A DNA stretch of 64,000 nucleotides. Origin: Rodentibacter pneumotropicus DSM 21403. Its GTDB lineage: Bacteria; Pseudomonadota; Gammaproteobacteria; Enterobacterales; Pasteurellaceae. Position numbers and translations under genes: made by a program. The stretch is taken from positions 62,193 to 126,192 of the forward strand of contig NZ_KB904058.1 of assembly GCF_000379905.1 (NCBI RefSeq), given 5' to 3'. The notes under the pieces are model-generated. The model saw only the letters and a list, made by a program, of their open reading frames with translations, did no database searches and was not told the origin of the DNA. Positions 1 to 10,220 of this stretch are shown piece by piece (position 1 is the stretch's first letter; every line of letters begins with the position of its first letter).

Positions 1-59
1 TTAAGTTTAACCTCAACACCGGCAGGAATATTAACAGGTGCTTTTGCAACACGAGACAT
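1..59 (-). CDS. rplF: 50S ribosomal protein L6, N-terminal fragment
   Basis: Only the first 19 codons lie in the window; the protein begins MSRVAKAPVNIPAGV, the usual start of bacterial L6, and runs off the left edge. It follows rpsH after 15 bases, the standard spc-operon order. L6 binds 23S rRNA near the factor-binding site of the large subunit. The identification rests on the short N-terminus plus position, which together are strong. Confidence 0.9.
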   Translation of the reverse strand, partial: MSRVAKAPVNIPAGVEVKL

Positions 60-74
60 TTTCCTACCTCTCTA

Positions 75-467
75 TTAAGCTACATAACAGATGATCTCAC
101 CGCCTAAGCCAGCTTGACGAGCGGCGCGGTCAGTCATAACACCTTTAGATGTAGAAACAACAGCAACACCTAATCCACCCATAACTTTTGGTAATTCGTC
201 TTTACGTTTATAAATACGAAGACCAGGGCGGCTTACACGTTGGATACTCTCTACAACCGGTTTTCCTTGGAAATATTTTAAAGTAATTTCCAACTCAGGC
301 TTTACACCTTCTAAAACTTTAACGCTTTCGATATAACCCTCAGCAGCTAATACATTGGCAATTGCCACTTTTAGCTTGGATGAAGGCATACTGATCGCAA
401 CTTTGTTCGCAGCTTGACCATTACGAATTCGGGTCAGCATATCTGCGATTGGATCTTGCATACTCAT
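75..467 (-). CDS. rpsH: 30S ribosomal protein S8
   Basis: At 130 residues this is full-length S8, starting [16 protein letters not shown] and ending with the conserved GGEIICYVA tail. S8 binds the central domain of 16S rRNA early in small-subunit assembly. In enterobacteria it is also the translational repressor of the spc operon, binding the mRNA near the rplE start; whether that control exists here cannot be read directly. It sits between rpsN and rplF in the leftward spc operon. Confidence 0.98.
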   Translation of the reverse strand: MSMQDPIADMLTRIRNGQAANKVAISMPSSKLKVAIANVLAAEGYIESVKVLEGVKPELEITLKYFQGKPVVESIQRVSRPGLRIYKRKDELPKVMGGLGVAVVSTSKGVMTDRAARQAGLGGEIICYVA

Positions 468-503
468 TGTACTTTTTCTCCGATTCCAAAATAAAGTGGT
501 ATA

Positions 504-1360
<857 letters not shown>

Positions 1361-1377
1361 CGCATTACTCCAGTTTG

Positions 1378-1689
1378 TTAGATAATTTCATTGTTAGATT
1401 TAAAGAAACGTACTTTTTTACCTTCTTCAAATCTAAAACCTACACGATCAGCTTTATTTGTTTTAGGGTTAAAAATAGCAACGTTTGAAACATCAATCGC
1501 CGCTTCTTTTTTCACTAAACCGCCAGCCTTGCCTAATGCAGGAACCGGTTTTTCATGTTTAGTGACAATATTGACACCTTCAACAAACACTTTACCGTTC
1601 GGTAACACTTTAGTTACCTTACCACGCTTGCCTTTATCTTTACCGGCAAGCACAATTACTTCATCGTTTTGACGAATTTTTGCAGCCAT
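1378..1689 (-). CDS. rplX: 50S ribosomal protein L24
   Basis: A 103-residue basic protein with the N-terminal KOW motif, visible as [17 protein letters not shown] at residues 9-24. L24 is one of the two initiator proteins of large-subunit assembly and binds the 5' domain of 23S rRNA. It lies 13 bases after rplN. Long antisense reading frames over this gene are shadows with no family match. Confidence 0.98.
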   Translation of the reverse strand: MAAKIRQNDEVIVLAGKDKGKRGKVTKVLPNGKVFVEGVNIVTKHEKPVPALGKAGGLVKKEAAIDVSNVAIFNPKTNKADRVGFRFEEGKKVRFFKSNNEII

Positions 1690-1702
1690 TTGTCACTTCT
1701 CC

Positions 1703-2086
<384 letters not shown>

Positions 2087-2157
2087 TTAAGTTAAAAAAA
2101 CACCCTTTCGGGACGAACCTACCTACATAAGCATAAGACAGATGTAAGAGGTTGCGG

Positions 2158-2186
2158 AATATAGCATAAAGGACTAGGTGAATCAA
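2158..2186 (-). promoter_or_regulatory. Sigma-70 promoter of the spc operon
   Basis: Read on the minus strand, TTGATT and TATATT are separated by exactly 17 bases (4/6 and 5/6 matches to the consensus). The start of transcription would fall near 2150, giving a leader of about 75 bases before rplN. The leader contains a small CCC-GAAA-GGG hairpin near 2103-2112. No promoter activity has been shown; this is a motif call. Confidence 0.7.
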
Positions 2187-2236
2187 TAAGATTTATAGAT
2201 AAAATGTGAAAAGAGGCTGAGAAGAAACAGATATTT

Positions 2237-2524
2237 TTACAATGCTATTTGTGGGGAGTATTGTTCTGTTATATCAACCAAATCCAGCAAAGAAATGAAT
2301 TTCAGCGTATTTTCTTTAGGTAAAAGTGCGGTCAAATTTCTTGCTAGAATATCAGACTCCAACACAAAGCAATGCCCCTTACAATATTTAAAATAATCAG
2401 GGTATTTTGCCACCAATAGCACCGCATCTTGCCAAAGCACAACTGCATCGTTGTCCGTCACCAAAGAAAGATAGCCGATGAATTCTTCTTTATCGTAAGT
2501 TGCCTGAGAAAAACAATAGAGCAT
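2237..2524 (-). CDS. tusB: tRNA 2-thiouridine synthesis protein TusB
   Basis: A 95-residue protein of the DsrH/TusB family, beginning MLYCFSQATYDKEEF. With TusC and TusD it forms the TusBCD hexamer that relays sulfur from TusA to TusE for MnmA-dependent 2-thiolation of U34 in tRNA Lys, Glu and Gln. It is the last of a tusDCB run, 9 bases after tusC. In most relatives rpsL follows; here the spc operon does. Confidence 0.9.
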   Translation of the reverse strand: MLYCFSQATYDKEEFIGYLSLVTDNDAVVLWQDAVLLVAKYPDYFKYCKGHCFVLESDILARNLTALLPKENTLKFISLLDLVDITEQYSPQIAL

Positions 2525-2533
2525 GAATATCCC

Positions 2534-2893
2534 TTAAAATGTGAGTAGTTTCTCTGCTTGGTTCAGCTTAGCGAATAACAAAGTGCGGTCAATTTTTTTT
2601 GCCGATACTATAAAGTTATCCTCTAGGATACCGAATTTATCAAGAGAATCTCGGCAAATAAAACGCTGTTCAATGCTATATAGATCCAATAATTTAAATG
2701 TGCGGATAAAATCCTTTTGTAATAATCGCTCCGGTTGTTGCCCATTTAGTAAATTAAGCACACCATCGTCGATAAAAAACACGCCGATGTCATCCTCATC
2801 ACAAAATGCTGTCGCCGCTAACAAGGCATCCAAGCCTTCCCGTGCAGAAGATGTACCATGGGGGGCAGAACGAAACAAAAAGGCAATTTTCAT
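2534..2893 (-). CDS. tusC: Sulfurtransferase complex subunit TusC
   Basis: The 119 residues start MKIAFLFRSAPHGTSSAREGLDALLA, typical of the DsrF/TusC fold (GLDALLA helix). TusC is the structural partner of TusB and TusD in sulfur relay to tRNA wobble uridine. Its ATG overlaps the tusD stop by 4 bases (ATGA type), so translation is probably coupled. Confidence 0.93.
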   Translation of the reverse strand: MKIAFLFRSAPHGTSSAREGLDALLAATAFCDEDDIGVFFIDDGVLNLLNGQQPERLLQKDFIRTFKLLDLYSIEQRFICRDSLDKFGILEDNFIVSAKKIDRTLLFAKLNQAEKLLTF

Positions 2894-3270
2894 AATGTAA
2901 TAACCCTATCGACATTTAATATCGCAGCCATAAATTCCCCCAAGCCGGTAATTGTAAACTGCTCTGCCAGATTACGGCTATTCCCGTCTTCCGCCGTCAT
3001 TTCATTCACGACTCCGCGACGTTGTGAAGCCGCAACACATAAACATAGGGGCACACCATATTTAGCCGAAAAAACTTGCCAATATCGCTGTAAATTCACT
3101 TCATCACCGGCTGGATAAACAAAGCGGTTACCATTGCTTACCCCTTCTTGGAAAAAGAAAATTTGTTTGACGCTATGTCCTTTTTCAATTAAGGCTTCTG
3201 CAAATTGATAAGCAAGATAAGCCCCTTGTGTACCATAAACAGGGCTTTTCACCGCAAGTACGTAGTCCAT
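2890..3270 (-). CDS. tusD: Sulfurtransferase complex subunit TusD
   Basis: A 126-residue DsrE-family protein with the motif PLCLCVAASQRRGV in mid-protein (residues about 55-68), which holds the Cys that carries the persulfide in TusD. It accepts sulfur from TusA and passes it to TusE. Its start overlaps the stop of the upstream regulator by one base (TAATG), and it overlaps tusC by four, so the four genes look like one translation-coupled unit. Confidence 0.95.
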   Translation of the reverse strand: MDYVLAVKSPVYGTQGAYLAYQFAEALIEKGHSVKQIFFFQEGVSNGNRFVYPAGDEVNLQRYWQVFSAKYGVPLCLCVAASQRRGVVNEMTAEDGNSRNLAEQFTITGLGEFMAAILNVDRVITL

Positions 3271-3932
3271 TATTCTTGCTCTTGTTTAATTTGACGAATG
3301 TAGAGATAGACGGTATGGCGGGAAATATCCAAACGTTCTGCAACTAAATTAATGGCATCTTTAATATCAAAAATGCCTTTTTCATATAATGAAATCACAA
3401 TTTGGCGGTTTTTATTGTTATTTGCTACCGTACGATCCGCATTAACTTCTTCAATCGTTTTTTCAACAGTTTGCGAAACCAAATCTTCCATAGAATTAGC
3501 AAAATTAACAGAAGAGGTTTCTCCTGCCTCCATGGCCGGCATAAATGATTGAATAAATTTTGAAACCGGCACATCAAGATTGATATTAATACACAACAAT
3601 CCTATTATTCTTTGACTTTTATTCCGAATTGCAATAGTGACAGATTTCATCAAAACATTGCTTTTTACTCTTGTGAAATAAGGTTTCGAGACACCCTCGC
3701 TTTGCATATTGTGCAAAGAGCGCAATGCTAAATCCGTAATGGGAGAACCCACTTGACGATTGGTATTATGCCCGTTAGCAATGCAAATAGCGGAATGTTC
3801 AATATCATCTAAGGAATGCAAAACAATCTCACAATGCTCACCGATAAGTGCGCTCACACCATCCACCACGGCTTTATAAGAATTTAAAATTGTGTGATCT
3901 TCATCTGTGAAAATATATTCTTCATGTAACAT
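3270..3932 (-). CDS. YheO-type PAS/helix-turn-helix regulator
   Basis: A 221-residue protein of the YheO/DauR family: an N-terminal PAS-like YheO domain (NSYKAVVDGVSALIG, HCEIVLHSL, IGLLCININLD) and a C-terminal helix-turn-helix (FDIKDAINLVAERLDISRHTVYLYIRQ). The start MLHEEYIF was preferred over an upstream TTG/ATG because the extra 29 residues have no family match, contain an uptake signal and follow a hairpin; GGGA lies about 8 bases before this ATG. It stands between fkpA and tusDCB, as yheO does in E. coli. Its target is unknown. Confidence 0.88.
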   Translation of the reverse strand: MLHEEYIFTDEDHTILNSYKAVVDGVSALIGEHCEIVLHSLDDIEHSAICIANGHNTNRQVGSPITDLALRSLHNMQSEGVSKPYFTRVKSNVLMKSVTIAIRNKSQRIIGLLCININLDVPVSKFIQSFMPAMEAGETSSVNFANSMEDLVSQTVEKTIEEVNADRTVANNNKNRQIVISLYEKGIFDIKDAINLVAERLDISRHTVYLYIRQIKQEQE

Positions 3933-3988
3933 GGATAAATCCCAAATCGACACTAAAAATGACCGCACTTTATGTGCCACCAATAACA

Positions 3989-4012
3989 AAGCACAAGCCA
4001 ACGCTTGTGCTT
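3989..4012 (-). terminator. Hairpin after fkpA
   Basis: A perfect 10-base inverted repeat (AAGCACAAGC / GCTTGTGCTT, 4-base loop) lies directly after the fkpA stop. The following bases are only moderately T-rich, so termination may be partial. It supports a separate start for the regulator gene downstream. Confidence 0.5.
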
Positions 4013-4028
4013 CCATCAAAATTATTTA

Positions 4029-4751
4029 TTATTTTGCTTTTGGATTCACATCTAATACTTCAACTTCAAAATAAAGTGTGGCATTTGGTGGAATGGAAGC
4101 CCCGGCCCCTTGTTTACCATAAGCTAATTCAGGAGGAAGTACCAACTCAATTTTTCCACCTTTTTTCACTAATTGAAGCCCTTCCGTCCAGCCTTTCACT
4201 ACTTGATCTAAACGAAATTCTGCCGGTTGTCCACGTTCTACCGAACTATCGAAAACTTCACCGTTTGGTAATTTACCCGTGTAATGCACTTTCACCGTAT
4301 CCGTTGGCTTAATTGCCTCACCTTTTCCTGCTTCAACAATGCGATATAACAAACCGGATTTTGTAGTCTTCACGCCTTCTTTTTTGGCAAACTCGGCACG
4401 ATATTTATCGCCTTCATCTTGCGCTTTCTGTGCAATTTCTTTCATTTTTGCTTGTTCACGCGCAACGATTTTTTGTTGAAACTGCTCTAACGTTTGCGTT
4501 AATTCACCAATTTTTTCTTCGGCAAATTTACCTTTCAATACATCTTCTACTGCTTTACTCACTTGCGTCTCATTTAATTTAATCTCGCCTTGCTCTGCCA
4601 TTAATTTTGCTTGCGTCATAGAATAGGCAGCTAAAGCGTAAGATACATCATCATTAAATTTCGCATCAGCCTTTCCATCTGCAAAAACTGCGCCTGAAAC
4701 AACTGCACTTACCATTAATGCTGCAAATGAAATTTTTTGAATTTTTAACAT
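4029..4751 (-). CDS. fkpA: Periplasmic FKBP-type peptidyl-prolyl isomerase
   Basis: The 240-residue precursor has a signal peptide (MLKIQKISFAALMVSAVV, cleavage expected after VFA, about residue 24), an N-terminal helical dimerisation domain rich in Q, K and E (to about residue 120), and a C-terminal FKBP domain with VKVHYTGKLPNGEVFDSS and the LPPELAYGKQGAG segment. It speeds proline isomerisation and acts as a chaperone in the periplasm. It is divergent from slyX, as in E. coli. Confidence 0.95.
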   Translation of the reverse strand: MLKIQKISFAALMVSAVVSGAVFADGKADAKFNDDVSYALAAYSMTQAKLMAEQGEIKLNETQVSKAVEDVLKGKFAEEKIGELTQTLEQFQQKIVAREQAKMKEIAQKAQDEGDKYRAEFAKKEGVKTTKSGLLYRIVEAGKGEAIKPTDTVKVHYTGKLPNGEVFDSSVERGQPAEFRLDQVVKGWTEGLQLVKKGGKIELVLPPELAYGKQGAGASIPPNATLYFEVEVLDVNPKAK

Positions 4752-4842
4752 TGTTATTAATCCTTTATAATAGAAAAGTACCGAATAGATTAAATCGGAT
4801 TTAAGCTATTCTCAACTTTTTTTTAAAATTTAGAGAAAAATC

Positions 4843-5064
4843 ATGCAAATTCAACAAAGGTTAGAAAATCGCATTACCGAACTTGAAACGAAAGTAGCAT
4901 TTCAAGAACAATTGTTAGAGGAATTAAACCAAGCATTAGTTCAACAACAATTTGATATGGATAAAATGCAGCTGCAATTGCGTTATATTGCGAATAAATT
5001 GAAAGATTTCCAGCCCTCAAATATTGCAAGCCAAGCAGAAGAAACCCCACCACCGCATTACTGA
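4843..5064 (+). CDS. slyX: SlyX-family coiled-coil protein
   Basis: A 73-residue protein that is mostly a single predicted coiled coil ([23 protein letters not shown], heptad spacing of L, I and V) with the terminal PPPHY typical of SlyX. The function is unknown in any species; the divergent position beside fkpA is the conserved context. The gene ends just before a strong terminator. Confidence 0.93.
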   Translation: MQIQQRLENRITELETKVAFQEQLLEELNQALVQQQFDMDKMQLQLRYIANKLKDFQPSNIASQAEETPPPHY

Positions 5065-5065
5065 A

Positions 5066-5101
5066 AAAAATGGATAATCAACAATCTGATTATCCATTTT
5101 T
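5066..5101. terminator. Bidirectional terminator after slyX
   Basis: A perfect 15-base inverted repeat (core AATGGATAATCA / TGATTATCCATT, 6-base loop) with A runs on one side and T runs on the other. It can end slyX rightwards and, about 110 bases beyond the ftsP stop, also leftward transcription. Confidence 0.85.
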
Positions 5102-5213
5102 ACTTATGATTATTTCACCACGCTAAACAGTAAATCTTGATAAACTTTTCCCATCTTTTTACCGTTTTCCCTGTAAAACTAATAAAATAAACTAAAAAAA
5201 TAGACCACACTTT

Positions 5214-6623
5214 TTATTGCACAATCATTATTCCAAGGCAGCCCATATCGGCAAGCATGAGATTTGAGGCACCAAAAATGAATGGATAGTTATTGGAGGA
5301 AGGCTGATCAAAGCGCACCAAAATTTGTGTTTTTCCCCTCACCCAGACGGTATCTTTCCAAGCTAACTCACTGTCTTTCGGCACACCATTCTCATCACGT
5401 TCTACTATGAACTTCGCTCCTTGAAGGGTAAACCCAACCGGTAAAGAACTGGTCAAAATCCAACGTTCCACCGAGCCTTGTTTTGCCAGCGCATCCACAC
5501 GACGCGGATCAAAACGTTGTTGATTAATTAAACCGCTTGCGACATCCAAAACAAATGTCCGCTCTCGTTCAACTTTTGCATTTAGCATAGACACAGCATC
5601 CGTCTCAAACTTCACGTCCATTTTTTGAGCAAAAGCTGAAAAATCACCTTGAGGGCGTAACTCTAGCACGGTATTTTCCACCAATTCACCGTCAGAGGAA
5701 AACACCTGTTTCACTTTGTCAAAAATACCCCGTTTATGCCCTGAAATAAGAGAAACATTGCCACCTTCACTTAAATTAATTAAGATTTCCGTTCGCTCGC
5801 CGGGTGCCAAAATAAAGGATTTCACGACTTTGCCTTGGGGAAGAAAGCCTAAATCTTTTGCAATGACCCTGATATCTTGATCATTATCCAAACGCAGATC
5901 ATAAGCCCGAGCCAAAGAAGCATTGAGCAAGCGCAATCTCACCCAGCCACGAGGCACATCTAAATAGGGGGCTTCCAAGCCATTGACCAATAAGCGATTC
6001 CCCACAAAGTGCGGTTGATTTTGTTTGAATAATTGCCGCCCTTCGCTATTAAATTCCATATCCTGTAAAATCAACGGAATATCATCCACCCCATATTTAC
6101 GGGGAAGAGCTGATTTAGCACTTTGCTCATCGTCAATCAACCACATTCCTACCAAACCACGATAGGTTTGATAGGCCGAGTTGGCCAATGTCGCAGAGCG
6201 ATACCAACAAGTTGCAGCCGGTTGATCAATCGGCACAATCGGCGCCCAAGACTCCCCTTTTTTAAGTACTCGTGCAGCCCCGCCAAACAACTCGCCGGAA
6301 GTCTGTAAACCTTGGATAGAAAGAGAAACGTGTTGAGGTAAATTATTGTGGTAATTGAGTTTCGCAAAACTGCCCGATTTAATTTTGATTGTCGGCCCTA
6401 AATAATTGCCGTTAAAGCCCCACACGCTGACTTGATGTTCGCCGTCCAGCTTATATCCCGTTTCTTCCATCGTCAGAATAATCGGGCGACCACGGCGCAC
6501 TTCTATCAACGGCGGCACCACTAATTTAGATCGGGTTGCGGCAATTAAAGGTGTCGGCACAGTGATAAGTGCGGTGGAAATTGCCGTTGTTTTTAGCAAC
6601 TGTCGGCGGGAAAATTTAAGCAT
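5214..6623 (-). CDS. ftsP: Tat-exported cell division protein FtsP (SufI)
   Basis: A multicopper-oxidase-fold protein of 469 residues. The start chosen gives [14 protein letters not shown], a twin-arginine signal (SRRQLLK) with an AGGGAAG ribosome-binding site; an upstream in-frame start would bury the signal. Segments such as [13 protein letters not shown] and the repeated cupredoxin blocks match SufI. The usual His-rich copper ligands are not evident (HVSLSIQG in place of HWHG), as expected for SufI, which stabilises the divisome under stress. It overlaps the plsC stop by 8 bases. Confidence 0.93.
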   Translation of the reverse strand: MLKFSRRQLLKTTAISTALITVPTPLIAATRSKLVVPPLIEVRRGRPIILTMEETGYKLDGEHQVSVWGFNGNYLGPTIKIKSGSFAKLNYHNNLPQHVSLSIQGLQTSGELFGGAARVLKKGESWAPIVPIDQPAATCWYRSATLANSAYQTYRGLVGMWLIDDEQSAKSALPRKYGVDDIPLILQDMEFNSEGRQLFKQNQPHFVGNRLLVNGLEAPYLDVPRGWVRLRLLNASLARAYDLRLDNDQDIRVIAKDLGFLPQGKVVKSFILAPGERTEILINLSEGGNVSLISGHKRGIFDKVKQVFSSDGELVENTVLELRPQGDFSAFAQKMDVKFETDAVSMLNAKVERERTFVLDVASGLINQQRFDPRRVDALAKQGSVERWILTSSLPVGFTLQGAKFIVERDENGVPKDSELAWKDTVWVRGKTQILVRFDQPSSNNYPFIFGASNLMLADMGCLGIMIVQ

Positions 6624-7362
6624 TTTGGCTTCCCTTATCCTGATGGATTTGCATAATTTCCGCATCTAATTCTGCAATACGTTTTTCCATCAAATCGTGG
6701 CAATATGTGGCTAAATCACGCACGGATTCTTTGCTATAACCGCTGGTATCAATCGGTGCCATCATTTCACAAATCACTTTGCCGTTATCCCAACGATTTA
6801 AATTGATTTTGTTATGAGTGGTTGAACATACCACTGGAATAATCGGTACACCTGCGGCAACCGCAGCATAAAACGCACCTGTTTTAAAAGGTAATAACCC
6901 ACGTCCACGGCTTCGTGTGCCTTCCGGAAACATCCAAATAGAAAGGTTATCTTTATTAATACGTTCCGCAAGCCGGGTCATTGTGCTATGGGCTTTAGAA
7001 CGATTTTCACGATCCAAAAAAATATTCCCCGTTACCCAATACAAAATACCGAAAAACGGTACCCAAATCAGGCTTTTCTTTCCAACGCTCACCGTACGAG
7101 GCAACACCATATAAGAAATCGTCACCATATCGTAGTTATTTTGGTGATTGCCAATATAAATCGCACGCCCGATGTTTTCTTTATTTTCAGGAAAACGATG
7201 TTCCACTTGCAAACCGAAAAGCGGATATAAACGCCCAAACCATCGCGCCATTACGCCCACATTACTGGGATTTTTAAAACGGATAAAGGAATAAATCGTG
7301 CCAAGCACACAAATTAAAATACAACAGACCACCACAATGATGATTCGAGCCAGTTTTAACAT
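6616..7362 (-). CDS. plsC: 1-acyl-sn-glycerol-3-phosphate acyltransferase
   Basis: 248 residues with an N-terminal membrane helix (residues about 5-26) and the acyltransferase motifs NHQNNYD (HX4D) and [11 protein letters not shown]. It transfers an acyl chain to lysophosphatidic acid at the inner membrane, making phosphatidic acid for phospholipids. It is followed directly by ftsP with overlapping ends; plsC-ftsP is also adjacent in E. coli. lpxH is divergent after 86 bases. Confidence 0.96.
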   Translation of the reverse strand: MLKLARIIIVVVCCILICVLGTIYSFIRFKNPSNVGVMARWFGRLYPLFGLQVEHRFPENKENIGRAIYIGNHQNNYDMVTISYMVLPRTVSVGKKSLIWVPFFGILYWVTGNIFLDRENRSKAHSTMTRLAERINKDNLSIWMFPEGTRSRGRGLLPFKTGAFYAAVAAGVPIIPVVCSTTHNKINLNRWDNGKVICEMMAPIDTSGYSKESVRDLATYCHDLMEKRIAELDAEIMQIHQDKGSQNA

Positions 7363-7448
7363 ATCAATACCTATAATAAAATTTCGCGGGAGTATAGCAA
7401 ATTAGAAAGGATTTTGTGCTAATCTAAGCAAAAATTTACGGAAATTTT

Positions 7449-8159
7449 ATGAAAAAGACTTATTTCATTTCAGATCTTCACCTGAGCGAAACGCAACCAA
7501 AATTGACCGCACTTTTCTTAGACTTTATGCACAATTTAGCCCCGTCTGCGGAAGCGGTTTATATTCTCGGCGATTTATTTGATTTTTGGATTGGTGATGA
7601 CGAACAATCGCCATTAATCACTCAAGTGAAAAGGGCAATTAAACATATCACGGAGCAAGGTATTACTTGCTATTTTATCCATGGAAACCGTGATTTTCTC
7701 ATTGGAAAACGCTTTGCCAAAGATACGGGGATGATCCTATTGCCCGATTATCACGTGATTAATCTTTACGATATGCCTACGCTTCTCTGCCACGGCGATA
7801 CCCTTTGCATTGATGATGTGAAATACCAACAATTCCGCCAAAAAGTTCACCAAAAATGGCGACAATGGCTCTTTCTCCTTTTACCCTTAAAAGTGCGGTT
7901 AAAAATCGCGGAGAAAATTCGGGCAAAAAGCCGAAAAGACAAAGCCCAAAAAGCCAATGAAATTATGGATGTAAACCTCCCTTTCACCTTAGCCAAAATG
8001 CAACAATTTAGTACGCCCTGCTTAATTCACGGACACACCCACAGAGAAGCAATTCATCAATACGAGGACAAAAAACGTATTGTGTTGGGCGATTGGCGAA
8101 CCAATTACGCCTCAATTCTAGTAGCGGGAGAGAATGGGGAAATTACTTTTCTCAAATAA
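7449..8159 (+). CDS. lpxH: UDP-2,3-diacylglucosamine diphosphatase
   Basis: A 236-residue calcineurin-like phosphoesterase with metal-binding motifs in order: SDLHLSE (residues 8-14), GDLFDFW, HGNRDFL, HGDT and HGHTHRE. LpxH removes UMP from UDP-2,3-diacylglucosamine to give lipid X, the fourth step of lipid A synthesis at the inner membrane. Two uptake signals lie within the coding sequence (around 7503-7514 and 7890-7900). Confidence 0.97.
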   Translation: MKKTYFISDLHLSETQPKLTALFLDFMHNLAPSAEAVYILGDLFDFWIGDDEQSPLITQVKRAIKHITEQGITCYFIHGNRDFLIGKRFAKDTGMILLPDYHVINLYDMPTLLCHGDTLCIDDVKYQQFRQKVHQKWRQWLFLLLPLKVRLKIAEKIRAKSRKDKAQKANEIMDVNLPFTLAKMQQFSTPCLIHGHTHREAIHQYEDKKRIVLGDWRTNYASILVAGENGEITFLK

Positions 8160-8168
8160 CACCGCCCG

Positions 8169-8199
8169 GTGTGGAAAGGTTCAAATAATCTTTTCACAC
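8169..8199 (+). terminator. Probable lpxH terminator
   Basis: GTGTGGAAAG and CTTTTCACAC pair (one G-T) around an 11-base loop, followed within a few bases by a T-rich stretch. It lies 9 bases after lpxH. The rest of the gap to the next gene shows no other clear signal. Confidence 0.55.
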
Positions 8200-8299
8200 T
8201 TATAACTTTTTCATCTATCAAATACCCTTTATTTCTTTCCAAAACCAAAACACCTCACGTAGTATCAGCCTGCAAGTGATTTTACGATAGGAGTTTTTT

Positions 8300-8851
8300 A
8301 TGTCTCAATCTCAATTTACTATCCACAATATCGAAACCGCACCGGAAGCAGCAAAAGAGGCCTTAACTGCGGTCAAAAATGCTAATGGATTTATCCCAAA
8401 TTTAATCGGCGTATTAGCTAATGCCCCAACTGCCTTAGAAACCTATCGCACCGTGGGTAGCATTAACGGTAGAAATAGCCTTACAACAACAGAACGTGAA
8501 GTCGTACAAATTACTGCTGCCGTGGTGAACGGCTGTGGATTCTGTGTGGCAGGACATACAAAAATTGCCTTAAAAGTATTGAAACTCGAAGAAAAGCTAG
8601 TTAATCAAATCCGTGCCACTGCACGCATTGAAAGTGATGAAAAACTTGATGCTCTCGCCCGTTTTACTCTTGCGGTTATATTACAAAAAGCAAAACTCAC
8701 ACAGGCTCAACTACAAGCCTTTTTTGATGTGGGCTACACACAAGAAAATGCGATTGATGTAATCCTTGGCGTGAGTCTCGCCACATTATGTAACTATGTC
8801 AATAATATTGCAGAAACCCCGATCAACCCTGAATTACAACCCTTCGCATAA
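8300..8851 (+). CDS. AhpD-like carboxymuconolactone decarboxylase-family protein
   Basis: 183 residues with the AhpD-type redox motif NGCGFCVAGHT (CxxC followed by a His), preceded by TTTEREVVQITAAV. Relatives are alkylhydroperoxidases that use the CxxC pair to reduce peroxides; true carboxymuconolactone decarboxylases lack it. The start follows a TAGGAG site. It is a lone gene with its own terminator, and the reducing partner is not apparent here. Confidence 0.8.
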   Translation: MSQSQFTIHNIETAPEAAKEALTAVKNANGFIPNLIGVLANAPTALETYRTVGSINGRNSLTTTEREVVQITAAVVNGCGFCVAGHTKIALKVLKLEEKLVNQIRATARIESDEKLDALARFTLAVILQKAKLTQAQLQAFFDVGYTQENAIDVILGVSLATLCNYVNNIAETPINPELQPFA

Positions 8852-8865
8852 TTCTTTCTCTCCTT

Positions 8866-8889
8866 ATGGCAAAGTATTATCTTTGCCAT
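8866..8889 (+). terminator. Terminator after the AhpD-like gene
   Basis: ATGGCAAAG and CTTTGCCAT form a perfect 9-base stem with a 6-base loop, followed by TTTTCT. A textbook intrinsic terminator 15 bases after the stop. Confidence 0.85.
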
Positions 8890-8957
8890 TTTTCTAGGGT
8901 ATGTGGATATTTTGTCACCTTGAATAATCAATAAGTTATTAATAAAAAGGAAATATA

Positions 8958-9397
8958 ATGAACAGTCGTGATCTTTACCCTCATGAAATTTTACAAGATG
9001 TCATTGACAAAAGTTATGCTAAATCACAAGGACACCTTAAAACGCTCGCCATTCTCAGTTTTTTAGGTGGAGGTTATGTCAGCTTCGATTATATGGCTTA
9101 TTTAAAAGTGGTAAGCGGAATCCCCTCCGAATGAAGCGGACTTGCTACTTTATTAGGAGCGGCCGTCTTTCCTGTTTTTGTTTAATATGTATTCTCATTG
9201 GCGTCGGTTTACAACATTTTGTCGCCAATATGTTTATCATTCCTGCCGGAATTGCCGGTGCGAAAATCACTTGGGGAGAATTTTTCTTAAATATGATCCC
9301 GGTTTTTCTTGGCAATGTAACCGATGGTGCAGCCTTCGTCGGAGCCTCTTATCTCTACGCCTATCGTCACTTATTAAAAGAAAGCTACCAAATTTAA
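8958..9397 (+). pseudogene. Broken formate/nitrite transporter family gene
   Basis: The start is good (AAGGAAATATA before ATG) and the first 58 codons read MNSRDLYPHEILQDV...VVSGIPSE. Three lesions follow. The Trp expected after SGIPSE is TGA; two extra T bases sit in the run at about 9174-9180 (FPV then frame loss); and the helices between ILIG and VGLQHFVANMF are missing, a deletion I judge at roughly 120 residues from the usual 260-285. The C-terminal part (IIPAGIAGAKITWGEFF, IPVFLGNV, ASYLYAY) is clearly FNT. FNT channels move formate, nitrite or similar anions. The product cannot be functional. Confidence 0.9.
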
Positions 9398-9402
9398 AAA
9401 CT

Positions 9403-9511
9403 AAAGTGCGGTCACAAAAAACAACGTTTTTTTGAACGTTGGCTTTTGCCAACGGCTCCGATAGGGGAACAAACGAGTAAGCGGGTCTGTGAATAATTTC
9501 GACCGCACTTT
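9403..9511. repeat. Copy 1 of an uptake-signal-bounded intergenic repeat
   Basis: The block opens with AAAGTGCGGTC and closes with GACCGCACTTT. Inside are CACAAAAAACAACGTTTTTT, then GAACGTTGGC, a short loop, GCCAACGGCTCC. The same arrangement recurs at 32080-32190 with small changes. It lies between convergent genes and the GTTGGC/GCCAAC stem could end transcription. Central sequence after GGCTCC differs between the copies. Confidence 0.75.
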
Positions 9512-9523
9512 TCACTCCATATC

Positions 9524-10063
9524 TTAAAAACTTGAGCCCGGTTGGGTTAAAAATTCGATTTCTTCTGAACTACTCTCTCGTCCTAACACAGCATTGCGAT
9601 GAGGATAGCGACCGAAACGATCAATAATCACCTTATGTTTCAATTCAAAATCCACGCTTTCTTCAGGACCAAATTGTTCAAACAAAGGCACAGCTTGTTC
9701 ATGAATCACCTTGCTTTCACTATGCATTAGCGGCATCAGCATAAAATGACGCTCACGTACGGTCATATTTTTAAATTCGGGTTGTTTAATGGCTTCTTGC
9801 GCTAGTGCAATTGCCATATTGTCTTGTGCAAATGCCAAAGGGCTATCACGATGTAAATTACGTGAAAACTGGTCTAACACAATAATTTCAGCCAATCGCC
9901 CATGCACCGTTTCACGCCAATGGCTTAATTCCGATTGTGCCGCCTGTAGCCATAAATCATAAAATTGGTCACGGATTTTACGGTCAAATTCCTCACTTTT
10001 AGCAAACCAAAATGGTTTTGTTTCCTCACTAAACCAAAAATCAAGTACGCGTTGGTAAGACAT
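9524..10063 (-). CDS. DUF924 family protein
   Basis: A 179-residue DUF924 protein (starts [20 protein letters not shown]; contains [28 protein letters not shown] and GRYPHRN). The start was set at the ATG behind an AGGAG site; 41 upstream codons have no family match and overlap the purL promoter region. The family is widespread, helical and TPR-like, with no established function. It is divergent from purL. Confidence 0.85.
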   Translation of the reverse strand: MSYQRVLDFWFSEETKPFWFAKSEEFDRKIRDQFYDLWLQAAQSELSHWRETVHGRLAEIIVLDQFSRNLHRDSPLAFAQDNMAIALAQEAIKQPEFKNMTVRERHFMLMPLMHSESKVIHEQAVPLFEQFGPEESVDFELKHKVIIDRFGRYPHRNAVLGRESSSEEIEFLTQPGSSF

Positions 10064-10138
10064 TTTCTTTCTCCTCTCAATACAAAACGAGCAATATTTT
10101 ACAAGAAAACCGCTTGATAAAGAATGCCGTAAAACAAC

Positions 10139-10177
10139 ACGCAAACGTTTTCGTTTTACTGCCTTTTCCTTTATAAT
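10139..10177 (+). promoter_or_regulatory. PurR operator and purL promoter
   Basis: ACGCAAACGTTTTCGT at 10139-10154 closely matches the purine repressor operator. A TATAAT -10 box lies at 10172-10177, so the operator covers the expected -35 region. PurR with hypoxanthine or guanine would then block purL. Established for purL in enterobacteria; here it is a motif match. Confidence 0.85.
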
Positions 10178-10220
10178 AGCACGCAATTTTCATTTCTATT
10201 CAGACTCAAAGGGAATCCTT

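Noticed and set aside
8300-8851. Labelling the CxxC protein as true carboxymuconolactone decarboxylase
   Set aside because: The GCGFC...H motif is that of AhpD-like peroxidases, and no aromatic degradation genes are nearby.
9131-9133. TGA in the FNT gene as selenocysteine or recoded Trp
   Set aside because: A frameshift and a large deletion follow in the same gene, no SECIS-like hairpin was seen directly after it, and other genes use TGG for Trp normally. Decay explains all three.
9267-9515. A minus-strand 82-codon frame over the FNT remnant and repeat
   Set aside because: It reads the complement of the FNT C-terminus and the repeat; composition is not protein-like.
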